NCBI GenBank assembly: GCA_913057205.1
Contig: CAJXNO010000031.1
Location: 1 to 33,596 of the forward strand
DNA from: an uncultured Flavobacteriales bacterium
GTDB lineage: Bacteria > Bacteroidota > Bacteroidia > Flavobacteriales_G > Salibacteraceae
Reading direction: 5' to 3'
DNA: 33,596 nucleotides
Shown here piece by piece: positions 8,641 to 16,899 of the stretch (its first letter is position 1; each line of letters begins with the position of its first letter). The translations under genes and the position numbers were made by a program. Below the pieces are notes generated by a model, which worked only from the letters and a program-made list of their open reading frames with translations, did no database searches and was not told the DNA's origin.

Positions 8641-11145
8641 ATGCGTTACCGGTTGTGGTTAATATGTATGCTGTGGACAGCCACAGTTATGGCACAAGGT
8701 CCTGCGGATTGGTGGTTCTTTGGCAGCAATGCAGGAGTCCATTTTACCCCTACGGGACCTGTTAGTGTTGGCGTTGGCCAAATGGTAACAGCGGAAGGCA
8801 ACTCTTCGATTTCTACTTTTCAGGGAGACCTACAGTTCTACTCTGATGGCTCAACCGTTTGGGACAAGAACCATAACGTGATGCCAAATGGTACAGGGCT
8901 CCTAGGAAACTCGAGCTCCACGCATTCTGGCGTGATCTTTCCCAACCCAGGCGACCCGAACAGCTATTTTATTCTCACCGTAGATGATGGTAATCCGAAT
9001 CCTGCGGTTACGCAAGGGTTGCACTATTCCAAAGTAGATATGACCCTCAATGGAGGAAATGGAGATGTAGTGGTGGCTGAGAAGAACGTATTTCTTGCAG
9101 ATAGCACCAGTGAGAAAATCGCTGGAACCAGCAAGACCGGTGGTTTTTGGGCCATTGCCCACAAGCACAACACAGACACCTTCATGGCCTTTGAGATTAC
9201 GGCTGCCGGAGTCAACACCATTCCTGTTGTTTCGGCTACAGGCTGGGAAACGAGTGGTTTTGGGTATGGGATAAAGATTTCACCGAGCGGCACAAAACTC
9301 GCTGCTGTCTACTTTGGAAGTGACTCGATCTTCATGTATGATTTCAACCTCCAAACCGGTGAGATCACCCCTGCGTACAAGATCGGAACCACCATGGGTG
9401 CAGCGCTTCAGTATGGATTGGAGTTTTCACCGAATGAACAACGACTCTACCTGCAGGCCTTCGGGTCAGCAGATGTTAGACAGTTCGATCTGACCGCAGC
9501 TACACCTACGGCCATTTCACTTTCTGAAACGGTGGTTGGATTGCCGAATAGCGGGGGCGGACAACTACAGCTCGGTCCGGATAAGAAGATTTATTGCGCA
9601 CGTAACCTGCAAGACTTCCTTTCTGTGATCCATGAACCCAATGAACTTGGAGCAGCTTGTAATTGGGAAGATACGGGGTTGGTACTTCAGCCAGGAACAT
9701 CTTCACGTTGGGGCCTAACGGCATTTATTCCAACTTTTTTCTTGGATGATATATCGGGAGGTGACCACTGTTTTGGAGACTCCGTCCAGTTTTCTGTGGA
9801 TACAGTCAATGTGGATTCCATTTTTTGGGACTTTGGCGACCCAGCATCCGGTGCAGCCAATACCTCGGCCTTGGTTAACCCAAAACACCTCTACACCGAT
9901 ACCGGAACCTTCACGGTGACCTTGATCGCTCGTTCGGCCTTAGACAGCGTAATCGATACCACTACCAAACAGATTTTCGTTTATCCAAGACAGACCTTGG
10001 ACCTTGGGCCAGATACCTTGTTGTGCACACCTCAAGAGCTCATCTTGGATATTCAGCAAGACTTTAGCACGTATCTGTGGGGCGATAGCTCTACGGCAGA
10101 TACCTTACTCGTGTCGGATGACGATACCATCACAGTGACCTTATTCGGAGTGTGTGACACGCTTCAGGATACCATCGTGGTGCGCTTTGATGATCCGGTG
10201 CAAATGGATCTTGGTCCAGATACTACCTTCTGCACAGGCTTAAGCTATTTGATCGAAGGGAACGTGCAGCAAGATGCAGCATTGTTATGGAACACGGGTG
10301 AAGCCGATACGGACGAGTTGTTGGTGATCAGTTCAGGTACCTACCGATTGACAGCGGAGAACGGATGCGGAATCTTCGAGGACTCCGTTACGGTCACGGT
10401 TCTTCCTATACCCGCTTTGGATACGAATCTTTTGCCAGAGGATACCATCAATTGTTTTGCGAACACCATCATCCTTGAACATGATGGCAATGACAGCATC
10501 AATTACCTCTGGAGCGATGGTTCTTCTGCTCAGCGTTTTGAGGTGGATAGCACGCAGACCGTTTGGCTTTCGGCCTCCAACGATTGTGGTTTTTCTTCGG
10601 ATACGATCAACATCATCTTCAATCCAGAAATCACCACAGAATTAGGGGAGGATACCATCATCTGTGATGATGACACCATCCAACTCTTCGGTACGGATAC
10701 CCTTGCTAGCTATGTGTGGAATACAGGCGATACCACCGATACGATTTGGTCGACACCGGAGCGCGAAAGGAACTACATCGTCACCATCACCCTTGGCCAA
10801 TGCCAGAAGATCGAGTCTAGGCAAGTACTGTTAGACCCTGTTTTCTGCCCGAACATCAACTGTGAACTCACCTACGGAAACGTGTTCACTCCAAATGGTG
10901 ATGGCGTCAATGATCGCTTCGTGGCGCAGTCAGACTGCGATGTTTTCCGTTTTGACATGGCCATCTATAATCGTTGGGGACAACTCGTGCATTACAGCGA
11001 TAACATCGCTTTTGGATGGGATGGGTCTATTAATGGTGAGCCTGCGTCGGAAGGAACCTACTACTTCGTCATTGAATACAAGGATTTGGTCGTAGTAGAC
11101 GCAGATCGGCAGATCACACGCGGTAGTTTTCACCTTCTCAGATAG
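8641..11145 (+). CDS. Large surface protein, PKD/Ig-like repeats, T9SS type B end (paralogue 1)
   Basis: An 834-residue secreted protein. I chose ATG 8641 over TTG 8626 because it gives a clean signal peptide (MRYRLWLICMLWTATVMAQ). The first ~370 residues start ADWWFFGSNAG and resemble the propeller-like N-terminal module often joined to gliding-associated C-terminal domains (TAEGNSSIS, FYSDGSTVWD, MPNGTGLLGNSS). A PKD domain follows near residue 394 (FWDFGDPASG, YTDTGTFTVTLIA). Then come about four Ig-like repeats with paired cysteines and a D-T-x-x-C start (LDLGPDTLLC, LGPDTTFCTG, LPEDTINCF, LGEDTIICDD). The last ~90 residues are the T9SS type B (CHU_C) domain: FTPNGDGVNDRF, YNRWGQLV, SEGTYYFVIEY. 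Likely a surface adhesin or matrix protein; ligand unknown. The next gene is a paralogue. Confidence 0.92.
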   Translation: MRYRLWLICMLWTATVMAQGPADWWFFGSNAGVHFTPTGPVSVGVGQMVTAEGNSSISTFQGDLQFYSDGSTVWDKNHNVMPNGTGLLGNSSSTHSGVIFPNPGDPNSYFILTVDDGNPNPAVTQGLHYSKVDMTLNGGNGDVVVAEKNVFLADSTSEKIAGTSKTGGFWAIAHKHNTDTFMAFEITAAGVNTIPVVSATGWETSGFGYGIKISPSGTKLAAVYFGSDSIFMYDFNLQTGEITPAYKIGTTMGAALQYGLEFSPNEQRLYLQAFGSADVRQFDLTAATPTAISLSETVVGLPNSGGGQLQLGPDKKIYCARNLQDFLSVIHEPNELGAACNWEDTGLVLQPGTSSRWGLTAFIPTFFLDDISGGDHCFGDSVQFSVDTVNVDSIFWDFGDPASGAANTSALVNPKHLYTDTGTFTVTLIARSALDSVIDTTTKQIFVYPRQTLDLGPDTLLCTPQELILDIQQDFSTYLWGDSSTADTLLVSDDDTITVTLFGVCDTLQDTIVVRFDDPVQMDLGPDTTFCTGLSYLIEGNVQQDAALLWNTGEADTDELLVISSGTYRLTAENGCGIFEDSVTVTVLPIPALDTNLLPEDTINCFANTIILEHDGNDSINYLWSDGSSAQRFEVDSTQTVWLSASNDCGFSSDTINIIFNPEITTELGEDTIICDDDTIQLFGTDTLASYVWNTGDTTDTIWSTPERERNYIVTITLGQCQKIESRQVLLDPVFCPNINCELTYGNVFTPNGDGVNDRFVAQSDCDVFRFDMAIYNRWGQLVHYSDNIAFGWDGSINGEPASEGTYYFVIEYKDLVVVDADRQITRGSFHLLR

Positions 11146-11153
11146 TACCTTCG
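11146..11153 (+). promoter_or_regulatory. -7 promoter element for the second paralogue
   Basis: TACCTTCG starts immediately after the TAG stop of the preceding gene and lies 13 bases before the TTG start at 11167. It suggests the downstream paralogue can be transcribed independently. No strong -33 box is seen. Confidence 0.45.
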
Positions 11154-11166
11154 CGGCTCATTTATC

Positions 11167-13686
11167 TTGAGAAAACTACTCCTTATATTATTTCTGTGTC
11201 CTGCTTTGATTCAGGGTCAAACCTACGCTGATTGGTGGTACTTCGGCGATAAGGCGGGGATTGAGTTCACGCCAAGCGGTCCGGTAGCGAATACAGAAGG
11301 ACAGTTGAAAACTACCGAGGGTTCAGCGAGCATCGCCGATGATTTCGGTAACTTGTTGTTTTATACCCGTGGTGATACCGTTTGGGACTCAACACATGCC
11401 ATCATGCTGAATGGTACGGGTCTCCAAGGAAATGGACTAGCCGGAGATGGCGCCATGAATGCGTTCATCGTGCCTCGTCCAGAACATCCGATGGAGTACT
11501 ACATCTTCTCTATTCGAAGCCTATTCGGAGGGATGTGGTATTCGAAAGTTGATATGTCGCTCAATGGTGGATTAGGTGCAGTTGTTGCCGGTGAAAAGAA
11601 TGTGCCCCTGGTAGAAAGCACCACAGAAATGGTGGCAGCCGTTCGGAAACCGAATAACCGCGATTTCTGGGTCATTGCAATGAAGAAACCTGGTGATACT
11701 GCCTTTGCCTACGAAGTAACCCCTGCAGGTGTGAATTTGGTGCCCGTTAAAAGCAATACCGGATTGGCACTGCAAGCAACCGATGATGTGGGTTACCTGC
11801 GCGCATCACAACAGAGCGATAAGCTCGCCATGACCTTGATCAAACTCGATCAAGGGCAAGTGAATGCTGAAGGGGTCCATTTGTTTGATGTGGATAATGC
11901 TACCGGTGCGGTCAGTTTTGACTTAACCATCACGCCCACCCAAGCAGATACCTCGAATTACGGCGTTGAGTTCTCTCCAAACGGTCAATTCCTGTATGTA
12001 CAATCGATGTTCAATGCAGATTGCCGGCAGTATGATCTCAGTTCAGGGGTCGCATCTACCATCAACGCCTCTGAGACGCTGATCGGAGTATCTTACACCG
12101 TAGCGGGCGGTGGCGCATTGCAGCTCGGACCAGATGGGAGACTCTACGTAAGTAGGAACGCTCAATTTCTTGTGGCAGCAGTAGAGTTCCCTAACAATGC
12201 AGGGGTGTTTTGTGGATACAACCATGACGCCCTGAACCTCGGGGGTGAGCAGGATGCTTTCGGCTTCCCACAATTCCTTCCTTTCGTTTTAGAAGGAAGC
12301 ATCAGTGTGGATGACGCCTGTTTTGGTGATACCGTTTTCTTTACATCGAACTATTTGAACGCGGATTCGGTGCTGTGGAACTTTGGAGACCCTGCATCTG
12401 GCGTGCTTGACACATCAACATCGATCAATCCCGGACACGTTTTCACCGATACAGGCTCCTATACGGTGACCCACATCGCATACGATGCGTTTTTGGCGGA
12501 TACAACCGTTCTCACGATCAGGATTTTGCCCCGTCAAACGCTTGCTCTGCCAAGTGATACCTTGATTTGTGGTGGCTTGCCAGCAGCAATTGACCTCGAA
12601 CAGCCCGGCGTTTTGCATTACGTGTGGAATGGTGATACGACCAATGCATCGTTTGTAATCCAAGATACCGGACAATACCTCGTTGATCTGATCGGCGTGT
12701 GTGATACACTCCAAGCGATCATGGAGGTGGATGAGTTTGTGGCTGCTAGCCTTGACTTGGGAAATGACACTACCGTTTGTGGCGTATCATCGTTGGTCAT
12801 TGGGGATACTTCAATTCATGATCAGTACACGATTCTTTGGGGTGGGGGGGAGACCCCGTCTTTGATTACGGTAGATAGTGCTGGAAGCTACGTGATGACG
12901 GCATGGAATAGCTGTGATACGCTGGTAGATACCATTTCTGTTGATTTTGCGAGTCCGCCTCTTGACAGTATCTTGCCTTCGGATACGGTATTGTGTTTTG
13001 ACGATCCGTTCTTGGTGGAGCGACCGCGTGATGCATCCTTCCAGTACACCTGGCTGAATGGCAGTGCAGAGACCGAGTTGATCCTTTTGCGGGATACCGT
13101 TTTGGTCCTTTCTGCTTCAAATGCATGTGGAACCGCTACAGACAGCATTCGCATTGATTTTAATGGTGAGATCCTCACAGAGTTAGGCGAAGACACGATC
13201 ATTTGCGATGAAGACAGCCTGCTCCTCCGAGGCATCGATTCTACGGCTGCCTATTTCTGGAACAACGGTTCTACCGCAGATAGCTTATGGACTGTGAAAG
13301 GCGAAACGCAGCGCTATCTGGTTACCATTACCAAGGGGCAATGTGTAAAGGAAGATGTTATACAAGTGACCAGTGATTTCATCTCGTGTCCAAACATCAA
13401 CTGCGATCTGCAGTATGGCAATATTTTCACCCCGAATGGCGATGGCATCAATGACCGATTTATCGCTACTTCAGACTGCGATATTTTTCGGTTCGATATG
13501 TCAATCTACAACCGATGGGGGCAGTTGGTGCACTACAGTAACAACATCAGTTATGGTTGGGATGGATTCGTAAACGACGTTGAGGCCAGCGAAGGCACAT
13601 ACTACTTCGTGATCGAATACAAGGATTTGGTTGTGGTGGATGCAGATAGGCAACTCACCCGCGGTAGTTTCATACTCAAGCGCTGA
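11167..13686 (+). CDS. Large surface protein, PKD/Ig-like repeats, T9SS type B end (paralogue 2)
   Basis: An 839-residue paralogue of the preceding gene with the same order of parts: signal peptide (MRKLLLILFLCPALIQGQ), N-terminal module starting ADWWYFGDKAG, PKD domain near residue 402 (LWNFGDPASG, FTDTGSYTVTHIA), four Cys-paired Ig-like repeats, and a T9SS type B domain from about residue 748. The start is TTG at 11167; it sits exactly at the beginning of the signal peptide and no ATG is available nearby. By eye the last ~90 residues agree with paralogue 1 at roughly four of five positions, while the N-terminal modules are clearly more diverged. Probably a surface-exposed adhesin-type protein; ligand unknown. 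It ends 2 bases before the convergent lipoprotein gene. Confidence 0.92.
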   Translation: MRKLLLILFLCPALIQGQTYADWWYFGDKAGIEFTPSGPVANTEGQLKTTEGSASIADDFGNLLFYTRGDTVWDSTHAIMLNGTGLQGNGLAGDGAMNAFIVPRPEHPMEYYIFSIRSLFGGMWYSKVDMSLNGGLGAVVAGEKNVPLVESTTEMVAAVRKPNNRDFWVIAMKKPGDTAFAYEVTPAGVNLVPVKSNTGLALQATDDVGYLRASQQSDKLAMTLIKLDQGQVNAEGVHLFDVDNATGAVSFDLTITPTQADTSNYGVEFSPNGQFLYVQSMFNADCRQYDLSSGVASTINASETLIGVSYTVAGGGALQLGPDGRLYVSRNAQFLVAAVEFPNNAGVFCGYNHDALNLGGEQDAFGFPQFLPFVLEGSISVDDACFGDTVFFTSNYLNADSVLWNFGDPASGVLDTSTSINPGHVFTDTGSYTVTHIAYDAFLADTTVLTIRILPRQTLALPSDTLICGGLPAAIDLEQPGVLHYVWNGDTTNASFVIQDTGQYLVDLIGVCDTLQAIMEVDEFVAASLDLGNDTTVCGVSSLVIGDTSIHDQYTILWGGGETPSLITVDSAGSYVMTAWNSCDTLVDTISVDFASPPLDSILPSDTVLCFDDPFLVERPRDASFQYTWLNGSAETELILLRDTVLVLSASNACGTATDSIRIDFNGEILTELGEDTIICDEDSLLLRGIDSTAAYFWNNGSTADSLWTVKGETQRYLVTITKGQCVKEDVIQVTSDFISCPNINCDLQYGNIFTPNGDGINDRFIATSDCDIFRFDMSIYNRWGQLVHYSNNISYGWDGFVNDVEASEGTYYFVIEYKDLVVVDADRQLTRGSFILKR

Positions 13687-13688
13687 TC

Positions 13689-14522
13689 TTAGCGGAGCTG
13701 AGCTCGATCAATGTATTCGATGACCTCAGGATAGTTGATCCTGAACCTAAGGACGGTTCGGTCACAATCTTGGCTTTTCACTCCGATCGCTTCCCTGCAG
13801 TTCACCACTGAGGTCCCCTTAGGATCATTCGTACTTCCTTCAAGGTCTGTAAGGTAGTCTTGTACGGCAAAGCCTCTTTCAACGCTCAAAGCTCTATCGT
13901 CTTCATTCACCAGAATGTAGTAGGGAGCTTGATTTCTACCGTTGATGGCAACACTTAGCTTGTTGAGCAGTGAAATGCCATTGGAATTCAAGGATTTCTT
14001 GTTCTCGTCAAAGAGTTCATCGTTAGCGATGGAAATATCCAGCTGTCCGAGTGCAAGGGATACCTGCACCTGTTCTTTCTTGTAACCCTCTATGGCCTTC
14101 TTGCACCCAGCTTCGATCACGCGGAGATCCATCGTCTTATCCAAGTAGAAAGCACTCAACGCATTTTCTTGCTCTTCCTTGATGATGCGGTTTTCGCGTT
14201 CCTGCATTTCTTGATCGTTCTGAAGTCTGTATGCCTCCAATTGCTCAGCAGTGGGCTGTGGTATGTTGGCTGCATCTTCTAGCATTTGAAACTTCTCTAA
14301 GGTCCTGTTCGAATTGGCAAGCTCTTCACGGAGCTGCTGTACTTGCTGTTTCATGTCTTCCAACAACATCTTCTCTGCATTGGCAGTTGCATTTTCAATA
14401 GGCTCCTTCACGCGCAAGCGCTCAACCTCTGCCTCTAAGGCGGCATACTTCTTCTTTGACACACATCCAGTCAAAACAACAATGAGTAGAGTAAACGTGA
14501 GTAGTTTCTTCATGGTATTCAA
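13689..14522 (-). CDS. Coiled-coil lipoprotein with divergent OmpA-like domain
   Basis: A 277-residue lipoprotein: signal peptide with lipobox VLTGC (Cys20), then a Glu/Lys/Gln-rich coiled coil of about 100 residues, then a C-terminal domain resembling OmpA-like peptidoglycan-binding domains (LDISIANDELFDENKKSLNS, ISLLNKLSVAI, LSVERGFAVQDYL, ending CDRTVLRFRINY). The usual GHTD segment is not recognisable; the corresponding stretch reads YYILVNEDDRAL. The Arg of LSVERG is present. Likely an outer-membrane lipoprotein that contacts, or formerly contacted, peptidoglycan. Start at 14522 or at the ATG three codons later (MKKLLTF) are both possible. It is convergent with the surface-protein gene and divergent from the PadR operon. 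Confidence 0.82.
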   Translation of the reverse strand: MNTMKKLLTFTLLIVVLTGCVSKKKYAALEAEVERLRVKEPIENATANAEKMLLEDMKQQVQQLREELANSNRTLEKFQMLEDAANIPQPTAEQLEAYRLQNDQEMQERENRIIKEEQENALSAFYLDKTMDLRVIEAGCKKAIEGYKKEQVQVSLALGQLDISIANDELFDENKKSLNSNGISLLNKLSVAINGRNQAPYYILVNEDDRALSVERGFAVQDYLTDLEGSTNDPKGTSVVNCREAIGVKSQDCDRTVLRFRINYPEVIEYIDRAQLR

Positions 14523-14666
14523 TTGAATGGGTACAAATATCGAATGAATCTCGGAATGTAAATTGGGAAAATGACGAATGCAGTGGATAGCGATGTACGT
14601 AGCGCGTAAAATTTAAAGAACACAAAATCAAGTTAATACGCATCCATTAGTAAAATTATATAGTAC

Positions 14667-14712
14667 TATGTATTGCAAGGTAACATACAATGCATACATA
14701 TTTGCAATGCAA
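14667..14712 (+). promoter_or_regulatory. Candidate PadR operator and promoter
   Basis: The gap before the padR-like gene is AT-rich and contains an inverted pair, TATGTATTGCA (14667-14677) and TGCATACATA (14691-14700), that differs from a perfect palindrome by one base. It is followed by TTGCA-A-TGCAA (14702-14712). CATATTTG at 14697-14704 is one mismatch from TAnnTTTG. A dyad overlapping a promoter just upstream of a PadR gene is what autoregulation looks like; binding is inference. Confidence 0.45.
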
Positions 14713-14721
14713 TAAAACGAC

Positions 14722-15069
14722 ATGAACATTGAAAATTCAAAAGCTCAGTTACGAAAAGGAATCCTTGAGTTCTGCGTATTGGCCCTGCTGAAGAAGGAGG
14801 AAGCATATCCAAGTGATCTGCTGAATGCACTCAAAGGGGCTGAGTTGATCGTAGTGGAAGGTACACTTTACCCGCTGCTCAATCGACTCAAGAATGCTGG
14901 ACTGCTGACCTACCGATGGGAGGAATCTACCTCAGGACCGCCCAGGAAGTATTACAGTTTAACCGAACAAGGAAAAACCTTTTACAACGAGTTGGCCAAT
15001 TCTTGGGGGGAACTCAGGGATGCCGTAGAGAAAATTTTAGCAGACAATAAATCCACACCTAAGCAATGA
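14722..15069 (+). CDS. PadR-family transcriptional regulator
   Basis: A 115-residue winged-helix protein of the PadR family. It shows the typical run LRKGILEFCVLALLKKEEAY, the recognition helix region VVEGTLYPLLNRLKNAGLL and the wing GPPRKYYSLTEQGK. It lacks a large effector domain, so it belongs to the short PadR-s2 type that usually autoregulates and represses a linked membrane-protein gene. Its stop overlaps the start of the PspC-domain gene by 4 bases (ATGA), so the two are translated as a pair and probably form one regulon. Effector unknown. Confidence 0.93.
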   Translation: MNIENSKAQLRKGILEFCVLALLKKEEAYPSDLLNALKGAELIVVEGTLYPLLNRLKNAGLLTYRWEESTSGPPRKYYSLTEQGKTFYNELANSWGELRDAVEKILADNKSTPKQ

Positions 15070-16733
15070 AAAAGACCATCCAAGTTAACCTGAACGGCCA
15101 AGTGTTTACACTGGACGAAGATGCCTACGAGCGCCTATCGGGCTACCTGAATCGTATCGGACGGCTTTATGAGAACAGTCCGGGTAAGGACGATATCCTA
15201 TCAGACATCGAAGCGCGAATTGCTGAACTCTTGCTTGAGCGCATTGACGATCGTAAACAGGTCATCAATATGCAAGACATCCAACAAGTGATGGATATCA
15301 TGGGCGATCCAGAACAATTCGAAGCAGAAACCGCCGATGAACCCGGTAGTGACAGCAATTACACTTACACACGGGAAGAACGGAACAAACGCCTCTTTCG
15401 GGATCCGGATAATCCCATGATCGGTGGTGTGTGCTCGGGGATCGGATACTATTTCGGTATTGATCCGATTTGGATCAGACTCGCCTTTGCCATCGCCCTG
15501 ATTTTCTTTGGAACAGGAGTGCTCTTCTACATCTTGTTATGGGTTGTGATCCCCGTGGCCAAGACCACCTCAGATCGCCTGAGCATGAAAGGCGAGCCGG
15601 TGAACATTGGAAACATCGGCAAGACCATTGAAAAGGAAATCGACGGTTTTGGTGAACGGGTTTCGCGCGCAGGAGACCGGTTTAGCAAAGGATCAGGCCG
15701 AAAGATCGACCGCGGAATCGACCGCTTCTTCAACTTTTTAGCAGAGTTGCTTCGGGGTTTTTTCGGCGTGCTGGGTAAGGTCATCGGTGGTGCCTTCATC
15801 CTCATCGGCCTCCTAACCATCGTAGCCCTTGTTGCAGGTACCATTGGCGTTGCAGACATCATTCATTTAGGAAGCAATGACTGGGATGCAAGCATGTCTA
15901 TCTACGAATGGGGCGACATCGTTTTTGAATCCGGTGAATGGATGTTCCTTGCCATTTTCGCAGGTTTTCTCCTTGTTGGCATTCCATTCATTGCCCTGAT
16001 CTACGGGGGCTTGGTACTCCTGTTTCCTCAGGCCAGGGTGCCTTACCTAGGGGCAAGCCTTGCAGGCATGTGGTTCATCGGTATCATCCTTTCCATATTG
16101 ACTGCCTTTGGTATTGCACAAGAATTTTCGAAAGAAGAGACCCGCTTCGATCGCATTCCCATGACAGAGATGGGCCTGATGGGCGATACCTTGATCTTGG
16201 AAACAGGAGATGACCCTTTCAACATCTCTGAACGACGTGCATACTACTCCAGAAATGATTTCATGATGAAGATCGATGACCGAAAGATCATTGTCGGAAA
16301 CATTGATTTTACCGTACTGCGCTCCAATGATGATCAGGTTTGGCTGGAACTCAATCGCAGTGCCAAAGCATCCAGCTATGAAGAAGCAGAGCGCAGAGCA
16401 GATTCTATCCGCTACAACTTCAGGGTCGACTCAAATAGACTGCTCTTGAATGCCTACTTCAGCTATCCACAATTGTACTTGCTGCGCGACCAAGAGGTTG
16501 AAGCTACCCTTCGGATTCCGACCGGTACTACCATTTATCTCGCTGAAAGCATCAAGCGCATCATCGAAGACATTCCCAATGTGACCAACACCTATGATCC
16601 TCAAATGGTAGGACATCATTCGCGCATGGAGGAGGATGGACTGACCTGCTTGGATTGTAAAGCCATCAAAGAGATGGAGGAAGACGAAGCAGATTGGTCT
16701 ACAGAAGAAAGCACAGCGCCGGCTGCACCATAG
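15066..16733 (+). CDS. PspC-domain membrane protein
   Basis: A 555-residue membrane protein. Residues 1-87 form an acidic N-terminal module with DILSDIEARIAELL and VMDIMGDPEQFE, common ahead of PspC domains in Bacteroidota. Residues 107-166 are a PspC domain (RLFRDPDNPMIGGVCSGIGYYFG, then a hydrophobic helix). Further membrane segments lie near 229-262, 291-322 and 327-352. The C-terminal ~180 residues are soluble and end with a CLDC pair and an acidic tail. PspC proteins take part in envelope-stress sensing; PadR-PspC pairs are common in this phylum. Translationally coupled to the upstream PadR gene and followed by a strong terminator, so this is a two-gene operon. Confidence 0.9.
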   Translation: MKKTIQVNLNGQVFTLDEDAYERLSGYLNRIGRLYENSPGKDDILSDIEARIAELLLERIDDRKQVINMQDIQQVMDIMGDPEQFEAETADEPGSDSNYTYTREERNKRLFRDPDNPMIGGVCSGIGYYFGIDPIWIRLAFAIALIFFGTGVLFYILLWVVIPVAKTTSDRLSMKGEPVNIGNIGKTIEKEIDGFGERVSRAGDRFSKGSGRKIDRGIDRFFNFLAELLRGFFGVLGKVIGGAFILIGLLTIVALVAGTIGVADIIHLGSNDWDASMSIYEWGDIVFESGEWMFLAIFAGFLLVGIPFIALIYGGLVLLFPQARVPYLGASLAGMWFIGIILSILTAFGIAQEFSKEETRFDRIPMTEMGLMGDTLILETGDDPFNISERRAYYSRNDFMMKIDDRKIIVGNIDFTVLRSNDDQVWLELNRSAKASSYEEAERRADSIRYNFRVDSNRLLLNAYFSYPQLYLLRDQEVEATLRIPTGTTIYLAESIKRIIEDIPNVTNTYDPQMVGHHSRMEEDGLTCLDCKAIKEMEEDEADWSTEESTAPAAP

Positions 16734-16778
16734 CGCAGCAACCCAGCGTTCTTTACTTTTCGCTGTTTAGTTAGGTTC

Positions 16779-16809
16779 GCGCCCAGACCCTTGGTTTGGG
16801 CGCTTTTTT
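16779..16809 (+). terminator. Rho-independent terminator after the PadR-PspC operon
   Basis: GCGCCCA (16779-16785) pairs with TGGGCGC (16797-16803), extended inward by ACC/GGT around a CTT loop, and is followed by six T residues. It lies 45 bases after the PspC stop. Confidence 0.85.
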
Positions 16810-16834
16810 ATGTCAAAAAACGCCTCGCGTTTCA

Positions 16835-16842
16835 TATCTTCG
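16835..16842 (+). promoter_or_regulatory. -7 promoter element for the E1 operon
   Basis: TATCTTCG matches the TAnnTTCG variant. It lies 57 bases before the chosen ATG at 16900 and inside the extra N-terminal codons of the longest frame, which supports the downstream start. Confidence 0.5.
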
Positions 16843-16899
16843 CGCTCCCTCGAGCAGCACTTTTGTTGCCCTACCTCGGACATTGAAAAACTGATTGAT

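Noticed and set aside
16810-16899. ATG 16810 as start of the E1 gene
   Set aside because: It follows the terminator T-run directly, lies upstream of the -7 box, and adds 30 residues unlike E1 N-termini.
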